Shown here: in pieces, positions 16,448 through 25,725 of the stretch
How the letters are laid out: each line of letters begins with the position of its first letter
Position numbering within the stretch: position 1 is the stretch's first letter
Program-made: the position numbers and the translations under genes
Assembly: GCF_947170395.1 (NCBI RefSeq)
Contig: NZ_CAMVTE010000003.1
Location: 42,444-106,443 of the forward strand
From: an uncultured Methanobrevibacter sp.
Lineage (GTDB): Archaea > Methanobacteriota > Methanobacteria > Methanobacteriales > Methanobacteriaceae
Direction: 5' to 3'
Length of the DNA: 64,000 bases
The notes under the pieces: generated by a model
The model's database searches: none
Seen by the model: only the letters and a program-made list of their open reading frames with translations
What the model was told of the DNA's origin: nothing

Positions 16448-16683
16448 GTAAAGACATATTTTATGATACGGACTGCTTAAGCTGTTTTATAAGTATTGAT
16501 GATGTTTCGATTTTGAAGGAATTATTTGACAAAGTGATAATACCCTATGAAGTTTATCGCGAATTTTCAAGAGTGACAATACTGAAAAATCGTGTTGATG
16601 AACTAATCAGTGAAAAATTCATAGAAGTAATCGATCTAAAAAATAGTATTAAAAGCATTCAATCATTAACAAAATATGAGTAA
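16444..16683 (+). pseudogene. Truncated PIN-like protein gene
   Basis: The 79-residue product begins with SKDIFYDTDCLSCFI, containing a first acidic PIN-like residue, and continues VIIPYEVYREFSRV, which fits the first third to half of a PIN nuclease. The later acidic residues needed for catalysis are absent. The frame stops at 16683 after overlapping the 3' end of the convergent helicase gene by 25 bases. It starts in an ATGA overlap with the ImmA/IrrE gene, so it once was a proper third gene of that operon. A truncation by insertion or rearrangement of the neighbouring defence genes is the likely explanation. Confidence 0.6.
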
Positions 16684-19613
16684 AGCTCGTCCTTGACTTC
16701 GGTGTTGATTTTAAACTTGAAATTGACAATCGGGTGTTGCCTGCCATCGATTTCCCTGTAAACCTGCTTATACTTTAACGGAGTTAGCTTACCTATATAG
16801 TAAAATTCTATACCCTCATCATTGCTTTTCTGGATAAACAGTTCAATATCCAAACCGTTATAGTTAATAATCGGTTCAAGCTCTGGTGAAGAGGTTTTTC
16901 TGTTGTTTCTACTCATCCAGTTGAAAGTAACCTTATCAATGAAATGGTCTTCATAGTTGATGGTTTCTGAAATGTCCTCTTTTTTGTTGTAAGTTACAAA
17001 GATAGGGCAAGTGTCGTATTTGATTTTATACCCTCCGATGTTTTGACCGTTCATGAAGTGTTGCCAGTTCATTATTCTTAAGACATCTTCACGAGAGTAC
17101 TTTTCATATAACTTGAATGGATTTAAATCACAATAGACATTGTCATATTTGTAAAATCCGTATTTTATGCTATCTTCCAAATGATTCAGATAAGTAGGAT
17201 TTGCTAAACAGTTTTTAAATAAACTTGAAGCTTCAAATTTATAGTCTCCATTGTTTTTGAGGTCATTGTAAACGTTTTTGTCAAAATCAAAGAACAGATT
17301 TTCAATGTCCAAATCCTCATCGGTTACAAACTGGATTGTGTTTGCCTGATAATCGTCGCTTGTCTCTTTTCGATAGAAATTCATGCTTAAAACGTTTATT
17401 GCACTTTTTATTGATTCAGACTGATTTTCAAGACCATATTTATCTTTTAAGTATGTTTCAACCTGACTTACTGTGAAGTATCTGTTATATTTAAGGCAGC
17501 TCAATATTGCAAGCTCATGAGGCCTTATTCCCTTGATTAGCTTTTTGGAAATGAATCTTAATGTTGCAAGTTCCTCTTGTGTTAATGTGCTTTCATAGTC
17601 TTTGTCAACATAATCCAAAAACGTGTGGTAACAGTCAAACTTATTGTGGTTGAGGATAATTTCCGGGTTGAAGTCTCCGTTGATTGCAAAGTCATATAAT
17701 GAAGGGATTTTACCGAGCTTGTACTTTAGATTGTTGTACTTTTCCTTAAATAAGGCGACTTTGGAAAATGAGGTGTTGTTTATAGACTCATATATCCTCT
17801 TTTTGGAAATCTCATCGAAATTGATTGAAGATGCACCGGGAATGATTTTGTTTCCTTCAATCAGGTATTTTCTGATTTTATCCTTATCATATGATCTGTC
17901 GCCTGAAAGGGCAATTGGAATCATGAAATTGTTTTTATAATTGCCAATGAAATCCAATATTACAACAAATTCCTTGTTTTTGTATTTTCTCAATCCCCTT
18001 CCCAGCTGTTGGATGAAGATAATCGGAGATTCTGTTGGTCTTACCAGAAGAACCTGATTGATTTCGGGAATGTCAACACCCTCATTGAAGATATCCACTG
18101 TGAAAATGTATTCTAATTTATTTGGATTATCATCGTTTGTAAGTCTGTCAATAGCTTCCAGACGTTTTTCCTGTGAATCATCACCGGTAAGAACAATAGA
18201 CGGATGGCCTCTTTTGCTAAATTCTTGTGAAAGCATTTGCGCTTCCCTTTTTCTTGAACAGAATACCAATGCCTTGATTCTATCGCCGGAATAACCGTAA
18301 AACTCTGATTTTTCTAATAAATATTCAACACGTTTGTCTGAAGCCAGCAGGTTAAAGTCGCTGAAATCATCGTCAATTTCACCTGTGTCAAACTCAACAT
18401 CTGTAATTCCAAAGTAATGGAACGGACATAATAAATCCTCTTCCAAGGCTTCCTGCAGTCTGATTTCGTGAGCAATGTTATTGTCAAAGAGATCATAGAT
18501 GTTAAAGCCGTCTGTCCTCTCAGGTGAAGCGGTCATTCCAAGCCAGAATTTAGGTTCGAAATATCTGAAAATCTTTTGATAGCTCAATGCCCCTGCCTTG
18601 TGGACCTCATCGATGATGATATAGTCAAAATGATGTTTATCATATTTTGTGTAGACGTCATCCTTTGACATCGTTTGGATTGTTGAGAAAAGGTAGTTTT
18701 TATCATAGTCTTTGGAGTTTCCTGACAAAAGCCCGAAGTTATCGTGGTCCTTGAAGACGTTTTTATAGGCATCAATTGACTGTTTTGCAATCTGTTCCCT
18801 GTGAACTAAAAATAAAAACCGTTTAGGTTTGAAATCCTTAACGGCGAAAGCTGAAGCGTAAGTCTTACCAGTACCTGTGGCGGAAACCAGAATGGCCCTA
18901 TTTTCGCCCTGCTTGATTAAAGACCTTAAGTTCTTGATGAAATCCTCCTGCATGATATTTGGAGTCAGATCTCTGATGTTTTGCTCCTTTAGCTCATCGG
19001 TGATTTTTCTGATGTTTTTGAAGTTTTTGTTATCGTTATATATTTTTTCATACTCTGGAAGGACATCATTTAGATTGTCCGCCTGCATCCACAAATCATT
19101 GAACTCTCTTTTGAGTTCACTTAACATTTCACCCTCTTCAAGAGATGTGAACTCGACATTCCATTCCTTGTTGACTGCAAGAGCATTCATTGTCAGATTG
19201 GAGCTTCCGACAATTCCTCTGTAGATATCGTCCTTTTTAAAAATGTAGCCTTTAGTGTGAAAACCTTCCTTTTCCTGGCTGTAAAGCTTGATTTCAAGGT
19301 TTTTGAACTCCTGAAGTTTTCTTAACGCCTTGGGTTCTGTGAAATACAGATAATCTGTTGTGAGTATTTTTCCTTTAATGTCGTTTTGCTCCAGATGCTT
19401 AAACTCTTCTAGAAGTTGTACAATACCGCCGTAAGTGATGAAAGCCGACGAGATAATGAATTCGTCACAATCCCTGATTTCATCTCTGATTGAGTTTATG
19501 ACCTTATTGTTTCTGTTGTTGTAAAGCAGTTTAGGTCTAAAATCAGCACTGGAGCTAAATTCTTCGTTTATGAATGCAGTCTTTGCTCCGTTGATAATGT
19601 CTTCAGGGTTCAT
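16659..19613 (-). CDS. DUF3427-type helicase with phospholipase D-like N-terminus
   Basis: A 984-residue multi-domain protein. Residues about 30-180 form a PLD-like domain with HTKGYIF and GSSNLTMNAL, one HKD-type set. A superfamily 2 helicase core follows: Walker A SATGTGKT, DEVH box IIIDEVHKAG, GMTASPERTDG, and motif VI QQLGRGLRK. The long C-terminal region matches the position of DUF3427. Such proteins are encoded near restriction or other defence genes and may act on DNA ends. A NUDIX gene lies 19 bp upstream in the same direction, and a McrBC-like pair before that, suggesting one transcript. Confidence 0.85.
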   Translation of the reverse strand: MNPEDIINGAKTAFINEEFSSSADFRPKLLYNNRNNKVINSIRDEIRDCDEFIISSAFITYGGIVQLLEEFKHLEQNDIKGKILTTDYLYFTEPKALRKLQEFKNLEIKLYSQEKEGFHTKGYIFKKDDIYRGIVGSSNLTMNALAVNKEWNVEFTSLEEGEMLSELKREFNDLWMQADNLNDVLPEYEKIYNDNKNFKNIRKITDELKEQNIRDLTPNIMQEDFIKNLRSLIKQGENRAILVSATGTGKTYASAFAVKDFKPKRFLFLVHREQIAKQSIDAYKNVFKDHDNFGLLSGNSKDYDKNYLFSTIQTMSKDDVYTKYDKHHFDYIIIDEVHKAGALSYQKIFRYFEPKFWLGMTASPERTDGFNIYDLFDNNIAHEIRLQEALEEDLLCPFHYFGITDVEFDTGEIDDDFSDFNLLASDKRVEYLLEKSEFYGYSGDRIKALVFCSRKREAQMLSQEFSKRGHPSIVLTGDDSQEKRLEAIDRLTNDDNPNKLEYIFTVDIFNEGVDIPEINQVLLVRPTESPIIFIQQLGRGLRKYKNKEFVVILDFIGNYKNNFMIPIALSGDRSYDKDKIRKYLIEGNKIIPGASSINFDEISKKRIYESINNTSFSKVALFKEKYNNLKYKLGKIPSLYDFAINGDFNPEIILNHNKFDCYHTFLDYVDKDYESTLTQEELATLRFISKKLIKGIRPHELAILSCLKYNRYFTVSQVETYLKDKYGLENQSESIKSAINVLSMNFYRKETSDDYQANTIQFVTDEDLDIENLFFDFDKNVYNDLKNNGDYKFEASSLFKNCLANPTYLNHLEDSIKYGFYKYDNVYCDLNPFKLYEKYSREDVLRIMNWQHFMNGQNIGGYKIKYDTCPIFVTYNKKEDISETINYEDHFIDKVTFNWMSRNNRKTSSPELEPIINYNGLDIELFIQKSNDEGIEFYYIGKLTPLKYKQVYREIDGRQHPIVNFKFKINTEVKDELYSYFVND

Positions 19614-19632
19614 TTTTTATTCTCATTTTGAG

Positions 19633-20025
19633 TTAATCGTCCATGGTTTCCTTCAGATAGTTTACAGCTTCGATGTCTGCAGGAATCCAGTCGACTTCAT
19701 CAAGTTCGGCTTTTGTGAGCCATCTGGCGTCGTTGTGTTCTAGAAGCTTTGGAGTTCCTTTTGTTATTACTGCTTCAAAGCAGGACATTTTAAGATAAAA
19801 AGTAGGATATTGATATTCCAAGTCTAGTGCAAATTTGGTGGGTGTTATTGTACAGTCAAGTTCCTCTTGGATTTCTCTTACAAGAGCTTCTTCTTTGCTT
19901 TCGTTGGGTTCTATTTTACCGCCTGGAAACTCCCACATGTTAATAAACTCACCATAGCCCCTTTTGGTTGCTAGGATTTTATTGTCCTTTTTAATAATAG
20001 CTGCAACGACATTTAAAGTTTTCAT
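19633..20025 (-). CDS. NUDIX hydrolase, MutT-like
   Basis: A 130-residue NUDIX protein. The NUDIX box is GGKIEPNESKEEALVREIQ followed by EEL, at about residues 35-56, matching G-x5-E-x7-REUxEE. The opening VVAAIIKKDNKILATKRG and the WEFPGGK segment resemble 8-oxo-dGTP diphosphatases of the MutT group. The true substrate cannot be told. Position between the McrC-like gene and the DUF3427 helicase implies a role linked to the island rather than simple nucleotide-pool cleaning. Confidence 0.88.
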   Translation of the reverse strand: MKTLNVVAAIIKKDNKILATKRGYGEFINMWEFPGGKIEPNESKEEALVREIQEELDCTITPTKFALDLEYQYPTFYLKMSCFEAVITKGTPKLLEHNDARWLTKAELDEVDWIPADIEAVNYLKETMDD

Positions 20026-20072
20026 GTTGATAAATCTCCTGATTAAATATTTAGCAGCTTACGTTATATAGT

Positions 20073-21941
20073 TTAATGACTAGCACTATCCCAAGTATAC
20101 ATAATCAAACCATGATTAAATAAAAGTGTCTTTAACACTTCTTTAATGAAAATTTCAAGATTATCTTCCTCTACATCATCATTGCCCGGAGTTAAAGAAA
20201 ATGCCCCCACAGATGGAATAATTAAATCAGATTCATAAAATCGTTTTGTTTTATTTCCCGGATACAAGACATAAGATCCCTCGGTTTTCAGAATTGAATC
20301 TTTATAAGTGTGCATTTTATAAATATCTCCATCTTTAAATTCACGATCTTTTTCTTCTAAAGAATCTCTTTCATCAATTTCTTTGTCCAAATCTTTATTG
20401 GACACTTCAATTTTATTGTAAAAATCAATGATTTCTAATTCTGAGCGATATTTTGCATCAAAGTGAATATAATGTCTATGTTCACTAATTGAAATAAGTA
20501 AAGTGTAATCCGGTTTAAAAGCAAGAGAATATGACCTATATTTTGATTTATCTGAAAATCTTAAATTATAAAACAGTTTAACATCAATTTCATTATCATA
20601 AATAAATAATTTGAACTTTTTAACCGATCTTTCTCCTTTTTTGATATTAATTGACCAGTTATCCTTGTTAATTTCAAATACATCCTCAAAGTTGATTTTA
20701 TTAACACTTAAATCATTTAAAACTTTCAATATTTTGAAATAACACCAGTATTCATATAATTCAGACAATTTTTTCTCAAATCCTTTAAATTGATTATTTA
20801 CTTCATCCCAACTTAATCTAAATGAGAATTCAAACATTAAGAAGTACTGGAAAATTTCCCTATAACCTTCTTTTTTCTGTAAAATCTGTGAATTGAAAGG
20901 AACATAATCCATTGAAGATATGTGATTGAAAAACTTACTTGAGAGATAATATGAAATTTCATCTCTAAAATACAATAGTTTATCTTTAATGTAACCTTCC
21001 TTTGAGCTTCCAAGTAATTTTTCGACCAAATTTTGTATTAATTCCAAGAAATATTTGAAAAATCTGTTTTCAGGAATATCAATAACATCCTCATGCTTGA
21101 CTTGCTCTAATTCAGACGGAATATAACCATTTAATTTATCAACAATTAAAAAATCAGCACTTGACTTGGATAATTTATTTGGTTTTGAAACAATATTTTT
21201 TAAAGTATTCTGATTAACATTTGATGCGAATGAAACTGGAACAGTTTCAACATGATTTCTAAGCTGTGAATGAAGGTTTTTAGATAGATATTCAAAAATT
21301 GAAGGCAAATTATCTTCTCGGAAAAGATATTCTAAAAACATGAAATCTTCATAATATGTTTCTTTTTCTCTTGAATCCAGCTCAAATTCTTGATATAATG
21401 GAGAATTTACTTCAAAGATTAAGCTTAATGCATGTTGTGATAAATCAGCTATCATTGCCGAATATTGATTAAAATAATCTATTTTTTTAGATCTTACTTC
21501 AATTGGGATTTTTTTGGAGTTAATGTTATCCTTTCGAACGTCTAAAAATGATTTTCCAACATAACTTCTAAAGTTCAGAGTTCCAAGTATTTTATCATCT
21601 AAAGAGAACCTAAATGGTTTAAAATGATTGTCATTGATTTTAGTTAACGAGTATAAAACATCAAGATTATCTTCAGAACCCTTAGATTCAAATAAAATTT
21701 GATATTCTGTTTCTTCCAAAAACATTAACTTGGCAAAATTAGCTCCAATATTTGGACAATACTGAATAGGAGTTAAATTATCCGGTTTATCAACAATTGG
21801 AACATTTTTTAGAGTCATGGACTGTGAAATATTAACTTTAGATTCCGAATCTCCCCTGTAGTCAAGAGAACTAACTGTTAATGTTCCAAATTCATTTAAA
21901 TCTTCATCGGTTAATTGAATAATAACTCTTTGCTCAATCAT
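20073..21941 (-). CDS. McrC-like DUF2357 protein with PD-(D/E)XK nuclease domain
   Basis: A 622-residue protein that fits the DUF2357 / McrC-like partner of a McrB GTPase. The C-terminal part carries nuclease marks: FKPDYTLLI followed by YIHFDAKYR (the D-x-K element) and a later DIYKMHTYKD helix. The N-terminal half is a beta-rich region of unknown binding role. The McrB-like gene ends only 7 bp upstream. By analogy with McrBC this subunit would cut DNA once the AAA+ partner has recognised modified or foreign DNA. Substrate specificity is unknown. Confidence 0.8.
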   Translation of the reverse strand: MIEQRVIIQLTDEDLNEFGTLTVSSLDYRGDSESKVNISQSMTLKNVPIVDKPDNLTPIQYCPNIGANFAKLMFLEETEYQILFESKGSEDNLDVLYSLTKINDNHFKPFRFSLDDKILGTLNFRSYVGKSFLDVRKDNINSKKIPIEVRSKKIDYFNQYSAMIADLSQHALSLIFEVNSPLYQEFELDSREKETYYEDFMFLEYLFREDNLPSIFEYLSKNLHSQLRNHVETVPVSFASNVNQNTLKNIVSKPNKLSKSSADFLIVDKLNGYIPSELEQVKHEDVIDIPENRFFKYFLELIQNLVEKLLGSSKEGYIKDKLLYFRDEISYYLSSKFFNHISSMDYVPFNSQILQKKEGYREIFQYFLMFEFSFRLSWDEVNNQFKGFEKKLSELYEYWCYFKILKVLNDLSVNKINFEDVFEINKDNWSINIKKGERSVKKFKLFIYDNEIDVKLFYNLRFSDKSKYRSYSLAFKPDYTLLISISEHRHYIHFDAKYRSELEIIDFYNKIEVSNKDLDKEIDERDSLEEKDREFKDGDIYKMHTYKDSILKTEGSYVLYPGNKTKRFYESDLIIPSVGAFSLTPGNDDVEEDNLEIFIKEVLKTLLFNHGLIMYTWDSASH

Positions 21942-21948
21942 TTAAATC

Positions 21949-23733
21949 TTAATTAATAAATGAAACGTATCTTTGATCAGATAATACTTTAGACATGTTT
22001 TGAAGCTTTAAGGCTGAAGTATAATATCTGCAGTTTTCTTCAGTAATAGTGAAGTTTTTAGGATTTTCATTATTATTCCTATCTTCCAGACAACTGTTAA
22101 ACAAACTAGTCAACACATTTCCAATAGCTTTTTCGGATCCATGTAATTTTGGAAGGATTTTTTGTTTAATTTGAGCATCAAAGTATCTCTGCCAGTTTTC
22201 CCATTCATAAGGTTCGTTTTCATACCTCCATGCCACAACCATGAACCTTAGAATTTCATTGATTACTCTAAAACCAAAGTCAAAACTAGAATCCTTAAGA
22301 ATTTCTTGAAATGCTGTAAGTTCAATAGCTAAAATATCCCATAGATTATTATCATTATAGGAAATTTCAGATAGAATTTCCTTTAAATCTTCAATATTTA
22401 AGTTGGAGATGTCAGAATCCATTAATGGAGATTGCAAATAATTAATATTTCCTTCAAAATCTCCTTCATCCAAATCAGAGGACATATACTCCCATGCAGT
22501 TAAAGTATTAAATTCAATAGTATTTGCCCTATCAAGGACTTTCGGCGAAAACATATAAGTAGTTTCATCAACATTAACTGTTCCTATTATGAAAAGGTTT
22601 TTTGGAAGTTCTAAAGTTTCATTATTGCCATACAAAGGTATTTCTTCACCACTTTCAATAGCTGATAAAAAGTCGGCGAAATATCTTTCAACATGAGATA
22701 AGTTCATTTCATCCAATATTAAGAAATAAGGATTATTTAGATCATCTTGAGCTTGTTTAATTAACTCATAAGCAGGAGTTGATTGATAATCTTCCGTGAT
22801 TACATTATAATAACCAACAATGTTAGTGTTATCAGTCCAATTAGCTCCGATTGGAACAATTTTATAATTCATATTATTAAAATTTGGTTCGAAATTTTCA
22901 ATAGGGATAAAATTCTTAATTTTTAATTCAAATGATGATTCGCCTTTACTTTTAAGAGAATTTAAATATTCTCTAATTTCATCAGTTAAATAATTATACA
23001 TTCTAAATTTTAAATGAAACCTTGCATCTGCAGAAATGCCTCCTGATAATGCAAAACAATCGACCACCGAATTTAAAGGACTATATTCATATATGTCCTT
23101 AGCAATAAGCACCCCATCATTAAGAAAAGAATCAATATTATTCATTTTAACAGAAAATTCATTTGAATGAATATAATCATTGGAAAGTATAGATTGTAAA
23201 CTTTCACAAGAAATGCCTAAATCAACTAATTGATCTTTATGCTTAGTGCCTTCAGCCTTATCTTTTGTGATTTGCTCCTTTTCATCATAATACAATTCTC
23301 TAAAATAACTTTTTAATTCTTCATTATGCTTATCATAATATAATTGAGGGAATATCCTGATTTGAGCAGTAGTTGTATGACCGCCAACTTCAATTTCATA
23401 AGTATCTTTAATATTATATGGAACAATACCTTCAACATACTCCGGAAAAATAGTCCAACCACATCTATGTCCTTCAGTACCCTTTTTTTCACTATATCCC
23501 CAAGATCTAGCTTTTGTGGTGACTTTTATCATGTAAAAATTTGAATCTTTTAAAAATTGAGCAAACAACTGTGATAATTTTGTTTTTCCAGTCCCAGAAT
23601 TTCCAGTTAATATCTCAAATGGTTTAACTTTTAAAGATAAAAGATAATTTTCAATTAATTCCTTATCAAAATAATAACCATTAGAAATTAAGTATTTATA
23701 AAATGAGTCCCCTTGTAAGTTATTTTCTGACAT
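21949..23733 (-). CDS. McrB-like AAA+ ATPase of a type IV restriction system
   Basis: A 594-residue AAA+ protein with Walker A GNSGTGKT at residues 44-51, a Walker B/LDEMN element in YFLILDEMNLSHVERYFAD and a sensor region FIIGTVNVDETTYMFSPKVL followed by the arginine of DRANTIEF. DEMN and GTVN-DET are characteristic of the McrB GTPase group. An N-terminal recognition domain of the usual kind is missing: only about 40 residues precede Walker A, while an insert of roughly 250 residues lies between Walker A and B. That insert may take over DNA recognition. Confidence 0.85.
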   Translation of the reverse strand: MSENNLQGDSFYKYLISNGYYFDKELIENYLLSLKVKPFEILTGNSGTGKTKLSQLFAQFLKDSNFYMIKVTTKARSWGYSEKKGTEGHRCGWTIFPEYVEGIVPYNIKDTYEIEVGGHTTTAQIRIFPQLYYDKHNEELKSYFRELYYDEKEQITKDKAEGTKHKDQLVDLGISCESLQSILSNDYIHSNEFSVKMNNIDSFLNDGVLIAKDIYEYSPLNSVVDCFALSGGISADARFHLKFRMYNYLTDEIREYLNSLKSKGESSFELKIKNFIPIENFEPNFNNMNYKIVPIGANWTDNTNIVGYYNVITEDYQSTPAYELIKQAQDDLNNPYFLILDEMNLSHVERYFADFLSAIESGEEIPLYGNNETLELPKNLFIIGTVNVDETTYMFSPKVLDRANTIEFNTLTAWEYMSSDLDEGDFEGNINYLQSPLMDSDISNLNIEDLKEILSEISYNDNNLWDILAIELTAFQEILKDSSFDFGFRVINEILRFMVVAWRYENEPYEWENWQRYFDAQIKQKILPKLHGSEKAIGNVLTSLFNSCLEDRNNNENPKNFTITEENCRYYTSALKLQNMSKVLSDQRYVSFIN

Positions 23734-23757
23734 ATTAAAAACCCGCTTAAATCAATA

Positions 23758-23770
23758 TTTCATAATGAAA
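23758..23770. promoter_or_regulatory. Palindrome TTTCATAATGAAA in the mcrB leader
   Basis: A 13-bp odd-centred palindrome 25 bp before the McrB-like start codon, with a half-site TTTCATAAT about 19 bp further upstream and a TATA-like stretch (TTATATATAAA on the minus strand) beyond it. The layout suits a repressor of the defence operon. Confidence 0.4.
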
Positions 23771-23883
23771 ACAATTTTTCATAATCAATACAATTTATAT
23801 ATAACATTATATTAAAAAATGACTATAACTTACAAAAAAATAAATAATAATTTATTCTCAAAATAAAAAAAATGAGTTAAAAA

Positions 23884-25416
23884 TTAACCCATATTTTTTT
23901 CAATCAATAAAGTTTCACGATACTCATCAGCGTCTGGCCTCTCAATAAAACTATGAACTGCCCCTTTATTTTCCTCAACGATTTGTTTAACATCTTCCAT
24001 ACTAATGCGGAAAAATTCTTTACGATTGTTGACTTTATTAACTCTTTTATTATCAAAACGTTGATGTAATTTATTTTCTAATTCATATGCATTTTTACTG
24101 AAGATGAACACATGTGAATCATATCTAAAAGGAACAGATGCTGAAGATAATTCTCTTATTCTATCTTCAGGATTATCTCTTCTAGTTACACCAATTTTAA
24201 AAACATCTTCTCCAAAACTACCTATATTCGAAATTATGTATACATATCCCGCACCAGGTGTTTCTTGCCATTCATTAATTTTACGAACTTCCTCATTATT
24301 TTTATCCAATGCTGCTTGGAGTTTTGCAATTTCCGCTTCTAGTTTTGCTATTTCATCATTCTCTGCTTTAGTCATTTTACTTTTAACTTCCTCAATTTCA
24401 GAAATAATAGTCTTATTTTCTCTTTCGAATTTTTTACGTTCTTTTTCTAAAGCTTTTTGGAGTTTTTTCTCTTCTTTTTCTCTTTCTCTTGCTTCACGCA
24501 GAGCCTCTTTCTCTTCTTCTTTTTTCAAATCATAATCAAGAGCCAACTGCAATTCTTCGAGTTTTAAATTTAAGTAGGGATTTTTAATGTTAACACCTAA
24601 ATGATTATTTAATTTATTTAATTGTTCATAAGATTTTATAATTCTCTTTTTACTGTTTTCATAATTAGAACGTCTTACTTTACCAACAACCATATCACAT
24701 TCCGTATTAAATGTTCTTAGAATTTGTTTAATAGTGTCCCTTATCATTGCTTGACCTTTTTTAAGATTACCATCCAAAGTCATTCTAGGATTGTCTGTGG
24801 TTGCAGTTTTATTTTTAATCATTTGTTTTTGTTGCTTGCGGATTTGATCAAGTTTCTCCTTATATGCTGTTGAATCCATAAATGGATATTTTGGCTCATA
24901 TAAACCATAACTTTGAAGATTCACTTCATCAGTAGTGAAAACAAGCTCATCTTGAAGATTTCTTATTTCAAACTTAAGATTCATTTCTTCTTTTCTTTTC
25001 TCCGCAATTGATTTATTTAACTCTTCATTTTTTTCTTTTGTTAATTTTTCATATGTATCATCAAGATTTTCTAATTCAAGTTTTCTTGATTTAATCTTTT
25101 CATCAACTTCAGCAATTCTTTCCGCTTCCAAATCATCCAAAGTTTGTTGAATATTATCCAATTCTTTTTGCTTATCTGCCAACTTTTGTTTAATCTCAAT
25201 TTCTTTGTCAGCTTCCATTTTATTTAATTTTTCATCAATATTTTTAAGTTCTTCTTGTTTATCATGTAATTCGTTTATTACATCCTGATTTGGATTTTTT
25301 AATGATTTATATACAAAATATGCTCCAATCAAAGTTAAAGGTGCTCCAATCAGAACCCCATAGATAGTACAACTTAGTAAACCGCCAATAATAACTAAAA
25401 TTAATCCTTTATCCAT
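23884..25416 (-). CDS. Membrane-anchored DUF4041 + GIY-YIG (T5orf172/Mug113) nuclease, SNIPE-like
   Basis: A 510-residue protein. Residues about 4-38 form a hydrophobic hairpin (LILVIIGGLLSCTIYGVLIG then PLTLIGAYFVY). A long coiled coil follows (about 45-160), then a region fitting DUF4041 (about 170-320, with KKGQAMIRDTIKQILRTFN), a second charged coil, and a GIY-YIG nuclease of the T5orf172 type from about 390: GYVYIISN, FKIGVTRR, then the glutamate helix ELENKLHQRF and KEFFRIS. This order matches the bacterial SNIPE defence protein, which sits in the membrane and cuts phage DNA as it enters. It is a single-gene unit beside the McrBC-like operon. Confidence 0.8.
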   Translation of the reverse strand: MDKGLILVIIGGLLSCTIYGVLIGAPLTLIGAYFVYKSLKNPNQDVINELHDKQEELKNIDEKLNKMEADKEIEIKQKLADKQKELDNIQQTLDDLEAERIAEVDEKIKSRKLELENLDDTYEKLTKEKNEELNKSIAEKRKEEMNLKFEIRNLQDELVFTTDEVNLQSYGLYEPKYPFMDSTAYKEKLDQIRKQQKQMIKNKTATTDNPRMTLDGNLKKGQAMIRDTIKQILRTFNTECDMVVGKVRRSNYENSKKRIIKSYEQLNKLNNHLGVNIKNPYLNLKLEELQLALDYDLKKEEEKEALREAREREKEEKKLQKALEKERKKFERENKTIISEIEEVKSKMTKAENDEIAKLEAEIAKLQAALDKNNEEVRKINEWQETPGAGYVYIISNIGSFGEDVFKIGVTRRDNPEDRIRELSSASVPFRYDSHVFIFSKNAYELENKLHQRFDNKRVNKVNNRKEFFRISMEDVKQIVEENKGAVHSFIERPDADEYRETLLIEKNMG

Positions 25417-25720
25417 AATATCACAACACCATAATTATAGTATTATATATTGTGAGAATTATATTTTAATATTGTGTTTATCTGAGGAAAAATATAATAT
25501 TCTATAAAAATCAAAGCATATTTTCACTATAAAAAATACACCAAGACACCATTTGAGAATTATTAAGTTATATTAAATCTCTTAAAATCAGTTCTAACAA
25601 GTAAAAATTACTTTTAAAATAAAAATCATCTAAAAATACAAAAAGTTCAATTATTAAAAAATAGTTCTAAAAATAGTCAAAAAAAAAGAAAAAATAAAAG
25701 GTGATAGATTTTTAAAAAAT
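25417..25720. other. AT-rich intergenic region, right edge of the island
   Basis: No gene is visible in these 304 bp. They hold AT-rich sequence with a TATA-like stretch at about 25441-25450 that would serve the leftward SNIPE-like gene, and the terminator of the ribosomal operon at the right end. No attachment site, tRNA fragment or direct repeat marking an insertion was seen. Confidence 0.5.
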
Positions 25721-25725
25721 CTATC
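25681..25725 (-). terminator. Terminator of the ribosomal stalk operon
   Basis: An 11-bp perfect stem (25703-25713 with 25715-25725) overlaps the L12 stop codon. On the minus strand it is followed by long T-rich runs (A-rich 25681-25699 on the plus strand). Confidence 0.6.
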
